Assembly: GCF_023856365.1 (NCBI RefSeq)
Contig: NC_064533.1
Coordinates: 35,450,118 to 35,514,117, forward strand
From: Brienomyrus brachyistius
Lineage: Eukaryota > Chordata > Actinopteri > Osteoglossiformes > Mormyridae
Direction of reading: 5' to 3'
DNA: 64,000 nucleotides
A model generated the notes under the pieces. That model was not told the origin of the DNA. It made no database searches and saw nothing but the letters and a program-made list of their open reading frames with translations. The translations under genes and the position numbers were made by a program. Positions 47,973-58,174 of this stretch are shown here, piece after piece (the first letter of the stretch is position 1; every line of letters begins with the position of its first letter).

Positions 47973-50900
47973 CCCCATTTTTGCCGTGTACTTGCTTGGC
48001 ATGGTGTTAGCGACAGGGCTGACTGACAGTGCTTTACAAGGGGGGGGGTGTCTTCCTCATTAACTCAGCGACTGGGGAATGCGAACCTCCATTAGCAGTT
48101 TACATGCCAGTAATTAACAAAGGCGGGTTGGGTGGAGGGGGTGTGACTTTCCTTAATTATTTGTGGGATACGAGAGTGGCACGTGCCGATGTGCCTCTGC
48201 GTGTCGTCCGGGTAATTCGTAGCTAACGATGGCAGCAAGGCCCAATTTGTTTACTCAAACAGGGGCAGAGACAAAAGAGAGAAAGGGGTACATGGGGGGG
48301 GGTGTCTGTCAGCACATGCAAAGGGACCACACAGATGCCACTTATTGACTGGGAGTGAGCTTTTATCAGCCACTGGAGACTGGGATTGTGAGAAAAGCGC
48401 TGACCCCTGACCTACTCCAGGGTCATAGGTCATTTGGGCCAACCAGCAGCAAAAGCACGAAACACTTTACATAAGTGTGGACGGCCATTTACTACCAGGA
48501 CCTCAATTCAGCTATTTCTTTTAAACATATTATTGCCACTTATGTGGGCTGGGAATAATGCACCTTAATGCTGCAGCATACAACTGCCTGCTCATGTTGT
48601 GCCGATACCTAACGTTAACCCCCCCCTTTTCTGCAGAGGAGTGATGGGCGCGGGGTACCCACGGCAACGCGAGTTCGGGAAAGTTCTCGCTGGGTGCTCC
48701 TCACCCTGGTGGGCGTGGCCTGCGTGGGCGGGATCCTGGTGGCTGCGTTCACCATCGCATGCCTGCGACAGCATGCTCGGCAGCTGGCGTCCGGGAAGCT
48801 GGGTCTGGGACCAGAGGGCGGCTCCGAAACCCACTATGAGTACCAGGTGAGGGAGAGCCGCACATGCACGCAGAACGGCAGCCGGGGCCGACCAGGCTGC
48901 ACGCGGCAAACTCCACACAGCTGACATTTAAATGTGTTTCTGTTGGAACGACTGCAGATATGTCAGCTTCTATTCAGAATCAAATTGTAATCTCAATGCT
49001 GTGTTTTTGACAAATAGCACAAATAACTGGATTGATTGTTGATGCTAATTGGGCTGATTGCTGTGGGGGAATTGGTTGGGCTGGTAAGCAACCGTCTCAG
49101 TGGAATGGAAGCATGAGTTGGCAGGCTGTTGTGCCGGGGTGCCTTCTCACTGCTGCGATTAAAGCAGAGAGACATGCTCCTTCCCTGGTCCTCTTCAGGA
49201 ACTCTGCCGGCAGCACATGGCAGCCAAGTCCCCGTTCGGGCGCCAGGATGCAGTCGCTGGAGTCAGTGGCGGGAGTGGCGGGGGCACTGGCGGGGGTGGG
49301 GGCGGCACAGACACCTCCAGAGTCAGCAGCGTGTCGTCTCAGTTTAGCGATGCCCCCCAGCCCAGTCCGAGCTCGCACAGCAGCACCCCCTCTTGGTGTG
49401 AGGAGCCGGCGCAGTCCAACATGGACATCTCGACTGGTCACATGATCCTGGTCAGTGTAAGATGTGCTCTGATATCAGAATGGCCAGTGCTTCATATATT
49501 CCATTGTATTGTGGAATGTAATTCTCTGCAGTAAAATTCTGTACACTTATAAACCATATTTTTGCTGAATGAGGTACATAGTGAGAGTTTACAAGGTCAT
49601 GATGTTTCTCACGTGCACTCACTGTGACTAGGCCTACATGGAGGACCACCTGAGAAACAAAGACCGTCTGCTCAGAGAGTGGGAGGCTCTGTGCTCATAC
49701 CAGGCAGAGCCCAGCACCGTGTCCATCGCCCAGAATGAGAGCAACCTCAAGAAGAACCGCAACCCTGAGTTTGTTCCCTGTGGGTCCCTCTCACCTGCTC
49801 ATTCCACCTCGTCGTCTTGTGGTTTTAAAAAACTACTGATGGCTTGATTCTTCATTTTTATTATTAATTTCCTTATTTCACCTTCTAATATCCTTTGTCA
49901 TATTAGTGTTTCTGGTAACACTTTACCTAAAACAGTCAGATACCTACATAATGCATCATAATGCATTCATAAAGGATCATAAACACGGCCATTTGTAAAT
50001 ACTTTATAAAACTTGAAAAGGCATAGTCCATTAAATCCATGTTTATCATGCATTATGAATGCTCTATGAAGCTCAAATCCATAATGCATTATAAACATTG
50101 TAGTACAAAGCATCTTTATTTCTTATACTGACCATTATAACCATTATTTACAGCTGCGTCTATAGTACTTTGTAAATACATTATAATGCATTATGAAGGT
50201 ATCTTTAATGCATTTTGATCACTGTTTTAAGTAAAATGTCAGTGTATTGTCCTTCTGCTTCTTCATTATCTCTTCACCATCCTTTCTGTTCCTCTCTGGG
50301 AGCAGAATTTGCTGTGTGTGACGTGTTTCTGTTGCGTCCTGCCGCAGATGACCATGCACGTGTGAAGCTGAAGGCTGAGATAAACCCTTCCAGGACGGAC
50401 TACATCAATGCCAGCACCATTGTACGCACCTTTATTGCTTTGTTGGCTTCTGGAAGCACGATAAGTTACCCTGCCTACCTCTCTGCTTTGTTTTTCCAAA
50501 TGTCACGAGCTAATCTCTAGCTGCCACCTTTCAGAGGCTCCAGATGTACTCAGTCGATTGCTTTTCACGTGCAAAAATTCTGTGGCTGGTCCTCAGATTG
50601 AGCACGACCCCCGAATGCCTGCTTACATCGCCACCCAGGGCCCGCTGACACACACCATCCCTGACTTCTGGCAGGTCAGTAACATCGGTGTCTGTGAACT
50701 TCAGTGGTTCTGTGAGCTTCACGTTGCTCGGTTACTGCCATTCCCGTGTGCATTGTCTTCCAAGAGGCACCTTGCAGGTTGTGTACGTCAATCAGTATTC
50801 TGTAGAAACATGTTGTACGTTAGCGCTGTGCCTACATCCATCTATATTTCATAGACTATATGAAAAGTGATTAATTGTCATTGTTGACACACTACAGTAC

Positions 50901-53883
50901 ACAACAACAAAATGAGACCTTTAACCCATGTGTGACATAGCAGTGAGCAGCTACTGTTTAATGCCTGGAGAGCAGTGAATCGCTCAAGGTACCTCAGTGA
51001 GGTTCGACTTTGTTTGGGGAGTCGAACCAGCAACCTTTTAATCACAAGCATCACCGCCCCATAACTGCGTTTAATTCCAAATAGTATCTCACATTCTGTT
51101 ACTCTGTTGTTGCAGAATGAGTACCTGTATATTTTTTGTTCCGTTCTTCTGTATATGGCGAGTGAGTAACAATGTGTGAACATTTAACACCGTCTGAACG
51201 TGTTGTGTACTGCTGGAAGGTGGCAATAGAGCAGCAAGCACTGGCAATGCCAAGTGGTGCATAAAAATAGCTTGAAGTAATGAGAAACGAGTGATGAGAA
51301 ATAAATGAGATTTATGTTTTTTTTTTGTATTTATATTTTCATGTTTAATTTCCCTGTTCCTCCATGCTGTTCTAAAACTTCTTCTACAGAACTTTACAGC
51401 GAAGTTGCTTTGGTGGTTTTTCCAAACGCCAGCTGGTACTGTTGCGGCTCAGTTTCCCGCAGTAGCGGGCTGCTTGGGACACCTTTGCTTGACAGCCCAT
51501 ATGGTGATCATGTAGTGCTGTGCTGTGCCCTTCTGCTCATGGCGAGCGTGCCTGTTCTCCTGTAGATGGTCTGGGAGAGCGGCTGCGCGGTGATAGTGAT
51601 GATGACTGCGCTTGTGGAAGACGGGGAGAAGCAGTGTGATCGCTACTGGCCGGACGAGGGCTCCTCCCTCTATCACATCTATGAGGTGAGCGTCTGGCTG
51701 ACGTTCTGTTCTGGAAGCCTGGCCCACCCTGGGGGTACGTAGGCTCACACCACCTGCTTGTTTGTGCGTGAGGGCGGCTTTATTCCCTCCCTCATTTTCG
51801 CCTACGTCGTTTTCTGTCGTGACACACAGGTGAACCTAGTCTCGGAGCATATTTGGTGTAACGATTTCCTGGTGCGCAGCTTCTACCTGAAGAATGTCCA
51901 GACGCAGGAAACACGTACCCTCACCCAGTTCCACTTCCTGAGCTGGCCAGCTCAGGGCATCCCCACTTCAACACGCCCCCTGCTGGACTTCCGCAGGTAC
52001 TGTCAGAAAAGCCCAAGCTTGCGGTTAAGCAGACGATAGTATTAATTCTGAATACAGAAACCAAATACCACACTTTTAGCCATCACAGGCATTCATATTG
52101 ACATGGATCAGTTCGAAATCATTAATTTCATTCACCTCTTGAATCCTGAGTCATCTTGCCTCTAGTTTCTGGCAGAAGGTCATGTGGTCGCACCCTCTCA
52201 CCAAGATTCGAAACAGACTGCTGACCATGACTGCATTTGAAATTCATGTCAGTCCCCTTCTGTCCCCTTCTGTCGCTCCCTGTGCTGCTTTCAGATTCCT
52301 CTCTGTCTCTCTGCTCTCCCTACCCCGCCTGCATGTCCCCCCCCCCCCCAGCCTCCCCCTCCGCCCCCTGTCCCTCTGCGATGGAGGCCAGCGGGGTCCG
52401 TAAGTTTCCACATCTGTCAGTGTCATTTTTGTGATTTGCAGCTAGTAGTCTGGGTCCAGTTGCATAGTCACAAAAATGATCATTGGCAGGTGTGACTGCA
52501 GCAGGCGCGACGCTGGCTACACCATCCATCGCCTCCCCTTCCTCTCTCCTCCTCTACCTCTCTGTCCTTCCCTGCCATTCTTCTGCTCTCAACCACACTT
52601 GTGCAGATTGGATCAGAGCTGTAATCAGCCATATTTTCTGACCCCTCCAGACCTCAGTCTCATACCACCATGTCCCTGACCACCTCTGCGCGAGTTAAAT
52701 GTTGAGCATAGACTTAACCCTTCATTGTGTGACCTCCCATTAATGCTTTCTCAGCTGTGCAGTATGCCTCTGTTCATGTTTCTCTCTTTTCTTCCCTCTT
52801 TCCTCCCTCCATCCTTTGGCCTTCTCTATCTCCCTGTCCAGGAAGGTCAATAAGTGCTACAGGGGCCGATCCTGTCCAATCATTGTGCACTGCAGGTAAC
52901 TGACTCTCCACGGGGGGAGGTGGGGGCATTGTTTTTTTTAGAAAAAAATCAAAATGAATCCCCCATTTAGATACTCTTTGTCTTTGAGCAGCTAGATTTC
53001 CAGTGCCCCTTTAATAGCCTTTGGGTTTATGAGGCTGGTGTTTTTTACCTGCAATATTCACTGTTTCAGCGATGGCACGGGCAGAACTGGCACCTACATC
53101 CTGATTGATATGGTTCTTAACCGCATGGCCAAAGGTGAGCACTCACAACCTATATTATAATAAATAAACTTCAAGACCATTTACCATCATTGTGGATTTC
53201 TTTGGTGTAAAATTGGTATTCTGCACTCAAAAACCATTACACATGTGAAAGCAGCATTGTTAAATTTCCATCCAAAGTGCTCAGATCTGTGCCTAACACT
53301 GTTTTGAGGTTGTATTTTTCAATGCAGCATTGTTTTATAGGTCATTAGGATAGTTATGAAATGGTATGCATTCACTGGACACTATCATATGGATTCAGGT
53401 GGAAGTGGGCATCTGCGACCTGTCTATGGTAACTGATCAGGTTCTTTGTGAAAGTCACCTCATTAAGGTTACTGTTCGGCTTTAGGAGAAGCACTGCGCT
53501 GACAGACGCTGACAAACATGGTCACTGTTTATCAAAGTACGTTTGTGTGTTTGCGTGTCATCAGGAGTGAAGGAGATTGACATTGCTGCCACACTGGAAC
53601 ACGTCCGTGACCAGAGACCTGGGATGGTGCGCACCAAGGTAGTGTTTGTCCCTTGACATCTTCACTGTACCAGTGACTGGTAACCCAGTGCCACCATTAC
53701 ACACGTGATCCACATTCCCTGTTATCTTTACTTACTGGCTAATGCTCACTCTCAGAACCTCAGCTGTGATCCACATTCCCCTTGACCAAGCCTCTTTGTC
53801 TCTCTGCGCAGGACCAGTTTGAGTTTGCCCTGACTGCCGTGGCTGAGGAGGTCAACGCCATCCTCAAAGCGCTCCCCCAGTGA
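26611..53883 (+). CDS. ptprn: Receptor-type tyrosine-protein phosphatase-like N (IA-2), pseudophosphatase (22 coding exons)
   Basis: Dense-core vesicle membrane protein that regulates insulin and neuropeptide granules. Exons: 26611-26686, 31160-31210, 32482-32592, 32983-33088, 33164-33792, 33976-34098, 34400-34431, 37282-37547, 37743-37829, 38076-38155, 39310-39374, 48637-48846, 49199-49450, 49632-49779, 50348-50421, 50597-50674, 51566-51685, 51830-51996, 52842-52895, 53070-53134, 53565-53638, 53812-53883. All phases agree: 2940 nt, 979 aa. Domain order: signal peptide (1-24), Cys-rich RESP18-like region (from about 26), variable ectodomain, membrane-proximal domain ([12 protein letters not shown]), one membrane span (about 561-585), Ser-rich juxtamembrane region with SWCEEPAQ, and a PTP domain ending LKALPQ. 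The catalytic loop reads [10 protein letters not shown] (Cys909, Asp911) and the WPD loop reads WPA (Ala877), both marks of a catalytically silent PTP. Exon 5 contains a 63-nt in-frame piece (33411-33473) that may be an intron. PTPRN rather than PTPRN2 is supported by synteny. Confidence 0.97.
28501..28620. repeat. 16-bp tandem repeat, about 7.5 copies, ptprn intron 1
   Basis: Units ATCCATAATGAGTGAT start at 28501 and repeat every 16 bp to 28612, with an A/G change in two copies. Confidence 0.95.
28704..28925. repeat. 34-bp minisatellite, about 6 copies, ptprn intron 1
   Basis: GGGGC blocks recur at 28776, 28810, 28844 and 28878 with 34-bp spacing, plus more diverged copies to the left. Each unit has GTGTG-rich and CCCCTG parts. 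The open frames across it on both strands are repeat artefacts. Confidence 0.85.
30275..30771 (-). mobile_element. Degenerate Tc1/mariner element in ptprn intron 1
   Basis: About 497 bp flanked by TA on both sides. The inverted ends are TACAGCTCTGGAAAAAAT (left) and, reversed, TACAGCTCCCGGCAAAAATA (right). The minus-strand interior reads as broken Tc1 transposase DNA-binding-region text, such as [23 protein letters not shown] and [13 protein letters not shown] stretches, with stops. It is internally deleted and not functional. Confidence 0.7.
34440..35235. repeat. Degenerate GTGTGAACTGTG minisatellite, ptprn intron 7
   Basis: Irregular units of about 20-27 bp built on GTGTGAACTGTGT and AGAGTGCTGACT run from about 34440 to 34850. 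They resume at about 35055-35235 after a SINE insertion. Confidence 0.8.
34860..35052 (-). mobile_element. tRNA-derived SINE inserted in a minisatellite
   Basis: Read on the minus strand it starts with a tRNA-like head (GTGGCCTAATGATTAAGG, then GCTGGTTTGAATCCCC as a B box). A body with complement of GAGCAGTGCTTGGGGGC and TTGCTCAGGGTACCTC follows. The same family recurs at about 50880-51062 and 59795-59970. Confidence 0.65.
35441..35730. repeat. 51-bp minisatellite, 5 full copies plus a partial copy, ptprn intron 7
   Basis: Units start ACCTGCGCAGTAC at 35441, 35492, 35543, 35594, 35645 and 35696. Each unit contains GGGGAGAACATGCAAACTC, the most conserved module of a dispersed fish repeat, so the array arose by tandem growth of one transposon-derived piece. 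Because 51 is a multiple of 3, frames stay open through it. Confidence 0.9.
36311..36812. repeat. 21-bp minisatellite, 24 copies, ptprn intron 7
   Basis: Units of the type TACTGGTCTGGGTCTGGTGCT run for about 500 bp, with variant units (GGTTTGATGC, GGATCGTGTGC) in a partly regular order that suggests higher-order duplication. The 21-bp period leaves long open frames on both strands. Confidence 0.95.
41400..41610 (-). repeat. Dispersed repeat fragment with internal 46-bp tandem array
   Basis: CTAAAATTGCCCATGGTGTG identifies the dispersed family on the minus strand. Its next module, starting GTGCCCTGTGATGGACTGAC, is then repeated at 41463, 41509 and 41555 (46-bp period), with the start of a fourth copy at 41601. 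Confidence 0.85.
42240..42730. promoter_or_regulatory. CpG-rich island with RFX X-box inside ptprn intron 11
   Basis: A CpG-dense block within an otherwise AT-rich 9.3-kb intron. It contains GTAGCCACGGCAAC (42296-42309), a full match to the RFX X-box GTNRCC-N(0-3)-RGYAAC. Splice-donor-like sequences occur at about 42689 (GGTGAGCGG) and 42719 (GGTGAGTCA). It could be an internal promoter or enhancer. No exon is proven. Confidence 0.4.
43361..43414. repeat. (AAT)n microsatellite
   Basis: 54 bp of pure AAT/ATA repeat in ptprn intron 11. Confidence 0.95.
43440..43650 (+). repeat. Dispersed repeat fragment carrying a (CA)n tract
   Basis: Modules of the dispersed family in order: CACCCTGGATGGGATGC, a (CA)n tract at 43517-43582, then CAATTTAGAGACACC and GGGAGAAAACTGAAGAACA. 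The microsatellite sits where the family normally has a short CA-rich stretch. Confidence 0.75.
49917..50239. mobile_element. MITE-like element in ptprn intron 14
   Basis: The ends AACACTTTACCTAAAACAGT (49917) and, reversed, ACATTTTACTTAAAACAGT (to 50239) form imperfect inverted repeats. The interior is dominated by ATAATGCAT-type palindromic motifs. The GGTAACACTTTAC end is common in fish genomes. Confidence 0.6.
50880..51062 (-). mobile_element. tRNA-derived SINE in ptprn intron 16
   Basis: Same family as 34860-35052. On the minus strand a B box GGTTCGACTCCCC follows a degenerate tRNA head, and the body contains the complement of GCTCAAGGTACCTCAGTGAGG. Confidence 0.6.
52409..52494 (+). ncRNA. 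mir153: miR-153 precursor hairpin (miR-153b type) in ptprn intron 18
   Basis: The 3' arm at 52460-52481 starts TTGCATAGTCACAAAAATG, which is the mature miR-153 sequence with A where the a form has G. The 5' arm at 52422-52443 starts GTCATTTTTGTGATTTGC. The arms pair almost fully, and the lower stem (52409-52421 with 52482-52494) pairs completely if G-U is allowed. The loop is about 16 nt. Mammalian miR-153 genes lie in introns of PTPRN and PTPRN2, so the host and strand agree. It is expected to be co-expressed with ptprn in neurons and endocrine cells. Confidence 0.95.
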
Positions 53884-56800
53884 GCTATTCCTGATGCCTC
53901 ACTGTCTCCACTTTGCACTCTTCCTCATACCCTCCTCCTCTTCCTCTGCATCCATATATGCATGATCACAAGAGGTTGGATCTGAGTTCAGCAGGAGGGA
54001 CACATCTCTGTTTCATCCTTAGATCAAAGGATAGATTATGAATTCACGTTTTCCTCCTCCTCCTCACTGGGACAGCACTCTGTATCTCCAGGTACCGCTG
54101 GTGATAACCATGCCTCAGGGCTCTTCATGCTGTAAACCATCCCTGTAGGCCCCTTTGCCTTGAGCAACAAACCAGACCAAACCTGATAATATCATCCCTG
54201 ATTTGAAGCACGTCAGCTGACTTTTGACCCAGGTCTCTTGGGAGTCTCTGTTAAACATTTTAATGCATTGCCTTCATTAGACTGACTTAACTTGGTTTTA
54301 AAATCTGTAGTTTTGCCTTTCCTAAACAAATAGCAGTCAGGATATGTATTTTATTAATATATTACAGTCATAAGAACTTTTGAAAGCATGCAGCCATTAG
54401 TCACTGAGTGCTGACATTTATAATACTGAGAATGTGGTATACATAAGAGTTATCACTGGATCCTGTGTAATTTCCTGGAGCTGAATAGTATCCCAACACT
54501 TTGCAGTATTTCTGTTGTTAAATGTGTAATTTTGTGGGCAGCATGCTCTACAAAAATTCTTCTGTCTCACACAATTGTTAATATAGGGAATAATATCATT
54601 CACATTTCTTGGCACACATCAGCTCATAAGTGATGAGGAACCTCGCTGTCCGCATACCGACTCTATTGATCCAGACCTATATTCGACATTAGCTATGTCA
54701 TGACAGACAGCCGATGTCTCTCTGGAAGCCCTTTTGATTTAACAGAATTTCAGTGAATGAGTTTGTTCTTGCTATACCTTCTAAACGTGTAGTCCACTCT
54801 AATGGCCTTCTCTGAACATCATGGCTCAGACCTGCTCTGACCGCACAGGGAAAGCTCGCTAGCCCAGCTTTGCTGTCCTGCTTTGGATCTTTGGCCTTAT
54901 CTTACTTTTTCCGCATTGGTACTGCACTTTCTGAAACTGTAAAAACCTTTCAGGGATTGGTATGTTTTCTCTTGACGTAAAAAGCATATATAAAAACTAG
55001 ATGTTTATTTTTCATGGGTCAGCTGAGGGAATTACCTAATTGAAGCAGTAGTTCAGCATTAATACAGCGGGCGGATGGTCTTGCTGCAGTGTCTGAGAGC
55101 AGATAGTCAGCATTTGTTTGTGTCTTCTTCCTGTGATATGTCCAGTGAGCTCATTTATATCCCTTGTCTTTTACTGTTAGCTCTCCTCAGTATTTTTGGA
55201 ATAATTATATTTCGATATTAGTCTATTTTTCATAAGTGCAATGCTTCACCGTGTAATGTTTAAACAAAAAAGATAAATGGTAAAATTTGTCTTTGGAGAC
55301 CTGTTATTATGAGGACTGCAGTGTGTTAGTCTAGGTGGCTCCTCAAGCAACACTGATGGTCTGTGGGAAATGATAAATGCAGACAGAAAGTAACACTGGG
55401 AGCGGGAGCTACTGCGGCAGTGCAGACACTGCAATATCTGTAAAAAGTCACATGTTTCTCTCCTGTTTCTGTCCATCGACATGGATGCCTCATTCAGATT
55501 CAGCCTCTCCCATCAGAAATTCTGTCCGTTTAACTCAGACCCATTCAGTGTCACTGTATATCTGTAGCAAACCAGAAGAAAAAAAACAAACCAAAAAAAA
55601 GCATTGATGTGAAAATATTTCTTTTGTAATTTTATGTGATGAATAAAATAGTTTGTGAAGTGATGCAACAGCAGAGGATGTTTGAGTGTGCACTTTTTTC
55701 AGGACCTGCCGGCATCATTACAGACCCAGCCTTCAGGAACTAATTCAACTCACTATTAACAGGCAAAAGGTCACAGTATGGTTGAGTGGATCAGTCAAGG
55801 CTCACACTCCTGCCGCTGGTAAGGGAAACGCTGCACTGGTCACATCGTACCTGTGCAAGCCTAGTAAAAAACCTTAGTAAAAAAAAACCCAGATGTGCCT
55901 GGTTTAGCTTTTTAAATGATACTTTACTTGCAGATACAGGCACTTTAACCGCGCTCAGTTTTACTCTAAGTTAGAATTTTGTAGATCTACAACAGTCTTT
56001 AGTCCAGCTGGGAAATAGTTCCCCATGACCATTAACAAACATTCTGTATCATTGAGTATCTTCCATTAGTACCGTACTGCCTCAAAAACTTAAATAGTTA
56101 AAATGAGATGAAGTTGCAGGTTTTGGCTAAGGATCTAGTTACTCCTCCATGTGTGCACACACACGCACACACACACAGACACACACACAAAGAAAAACAC
56201 ATTTAGTAAGCACATGACATTTGCAACATTCCCCTTATTGTTTTCCAAATAAAACTTTGAAAAATCAGCTGGAGAACAATCTGAATGGCAGGTGGCAAGC
56301 TCTCCAGGAGTTCTGCCTGTTGGGAGCAAACGGACATGAATGTCAGATCCACAGTAGATATGGATTAGTAGAGGTCCTTTGTCCCCTTCCTAGTCACTTA
56401 TCTTGACCTGCCCCCAACAAGTTTTCCAAAGTTGTCATTGGCCTATTGTTTTTCTTCTCTGTATACATTGTAGGTATGTGTCCATTGTATCAGATGCTCT
56501 ATCATCCATTTGTGTTAAATAAACACCCCTAATTCGCTAAAATTGAAATGAATATTTTTCATTACACTTGAATATTGGTCATTTAAATGAAGATGGCTGT
56601 CTCTGTAAACATGGAGCTACTATATTTAAACTGTATTCTTTGTCTGTATGTGATCCTTCTGCGGCTAATCATGCTAATATCACCGCAGATTCTTCATAGG
56701 TACATTCTAAAGTATTAAGTTAAATGGTTTTAACTGTCTTGCTGGTAGGAGACAGGGGCTCAGGGACAGTGAAGGGAATGTTTGGAAGGAATTCCCTATG

Positions 56801-58174
56801 TCATACTGAGCTTTACCTCTAGGGGGCATGTAGCCAGTAGCCAGTCAACCAGTGAAGGCCTGGAAGTCGGAGTCTGAAACAACAAAATAAAAGAAATCCC
56901 ATAAAACAAACTTAGAACATAAGAAAAAAATCCTGATAGTTTATTATGGGAATTAGGGCGCAAGCAAATAGACTGGAGCAGGGAATAACCAGAAAAGGAC
57001 ATGGCACTGCTCATTTACCTAATTCTGGTTAGTATTGCATGGCTGGGGGGGTGTCAATGGTAGTCATTAGCTAGGACCCAAAACCACACAGCACTTCCCA
57101 TCAACCTTAACACCACCTTCCATTTATCTCATGAATAAATCAGAGGGTTAGTCCTTCTATATTACTTAATGATTTATTGGTCTACTGCTTGTCATCAGGT
57201 GTTATTTCCAAAGTAAATCATGTAGCTTATAATCTGGTACATTTACAATACTGGGTATTTCTGATGCAATTTAAGCACTTCATGAACAGCTGTTAAACTC
57301 TTGGCATATGAACCAACACGTGCCTAAGATATTAACCTGGAAGACCCTGTGACAGTGATAGACATTTTCCTTATTGGCTCTTCTCACTTTCACATTGCTT
57401 AGTGCCTAAATTCAATTTTCCAGCAGCGAAGCATGAATTCTGACCGTGCAGAAAAGGAGCACAAACTATCCGCTGCTGTTTTAGAACAAATGCACTAAGA
57501 CGTATAAAAGAAAACATTTATATTTATATATAGTGTTGTAAGTTCCCTATTAGGTCGACTCTAGCACAAGAGCTAAGATGAAGACGGCAATATCCATTCT
57601 TAATGTGTGCGGTGACGCTGAAGCGACCCCATCACTGAATCCCACCACAGTAAATTCCCAGCGATACTCTGCCACCTGCTCATCTCCCACCAAAAACACT
57701 TCATAACAACAGCAGCAGCAACGAGTGGTAAAAATAAGGTTTAACACAACTGGAGGTTAAAGATAGATTTCTCTAAGCACTACATTAAAGAAGACATTTC
57801 AAAATTTCATTGGCCTACTCAATATAAATTAAAAAAAAATTCCAAATTCATTATTTCCCCACCGCTAATCTTCTGAGACTGGTGTGTTAAAACCTACCAT
57901 AGAAACAGACATTTTAGAAACTATAATCTTTTTTAGAGTGTAGGAGGACTGTGAAGTAGTCTTGCCTACGTTATTAAAAAAAAAAAAAAAAAAAAACATC
58001 TTAAAGCTGCTGACTCTTCTCCATCTTCATAAAAATCTCTCAATTTCAACAGAGCCAATATATCAACAGAAACAAACAGACTTGAGCACAGTAATGACAT
58101 TATGAAGGAAAGATGCAAGAATAAAACTTATGTTACATGTAACACCTTGTTGGCTGAGTGGAGTCTGTCACACA
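53884..58174. other. Convergent 3' region: ptprn 3' UTR and dnajb2 3' side
   Basis: The left part (53884 to about 55665) is the probable ptprn 3' UTR. The right part should contain the dnajb2 3' UTR on the minus strand; candidate minus-strand AATAAA hexamers (TTTATT on the plus strand) lie at 57173-57178 and about 56940. A (CA)n tract lies at 56155-56188. No other gene was recognised. Confidence 0.55.
55642..55647 (+). terminator. ptprn: Likely ptprn polyadenylation signal
   Basis: AATAAA about 1.76 kb after the stop codon, followed by T/G-rich sequence. A second AATAAA at 56518-56523 could give a longer form. Confidence 0.5.

Larger units (their letters stand above)
39375..48636 (+). other. 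ptprn: ptprn intron 11 (9.3 kb), largest intron
   Basis: No exon was recognised between the exons ending at 39374 and starting at 48637. It holds pyrimidine-rich sequence (39600-40150), the repeats at 41400-41610 and 43361-43650, the CpG-rich block at 42240-42730, (CA)n at about 46050-46096, a GC-rich block (46860-47900) and (CT)n at about 47934-47967. An X-box-like GACACCATGGCAAC lies at about 47848-47861. Confidence 0.6.
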
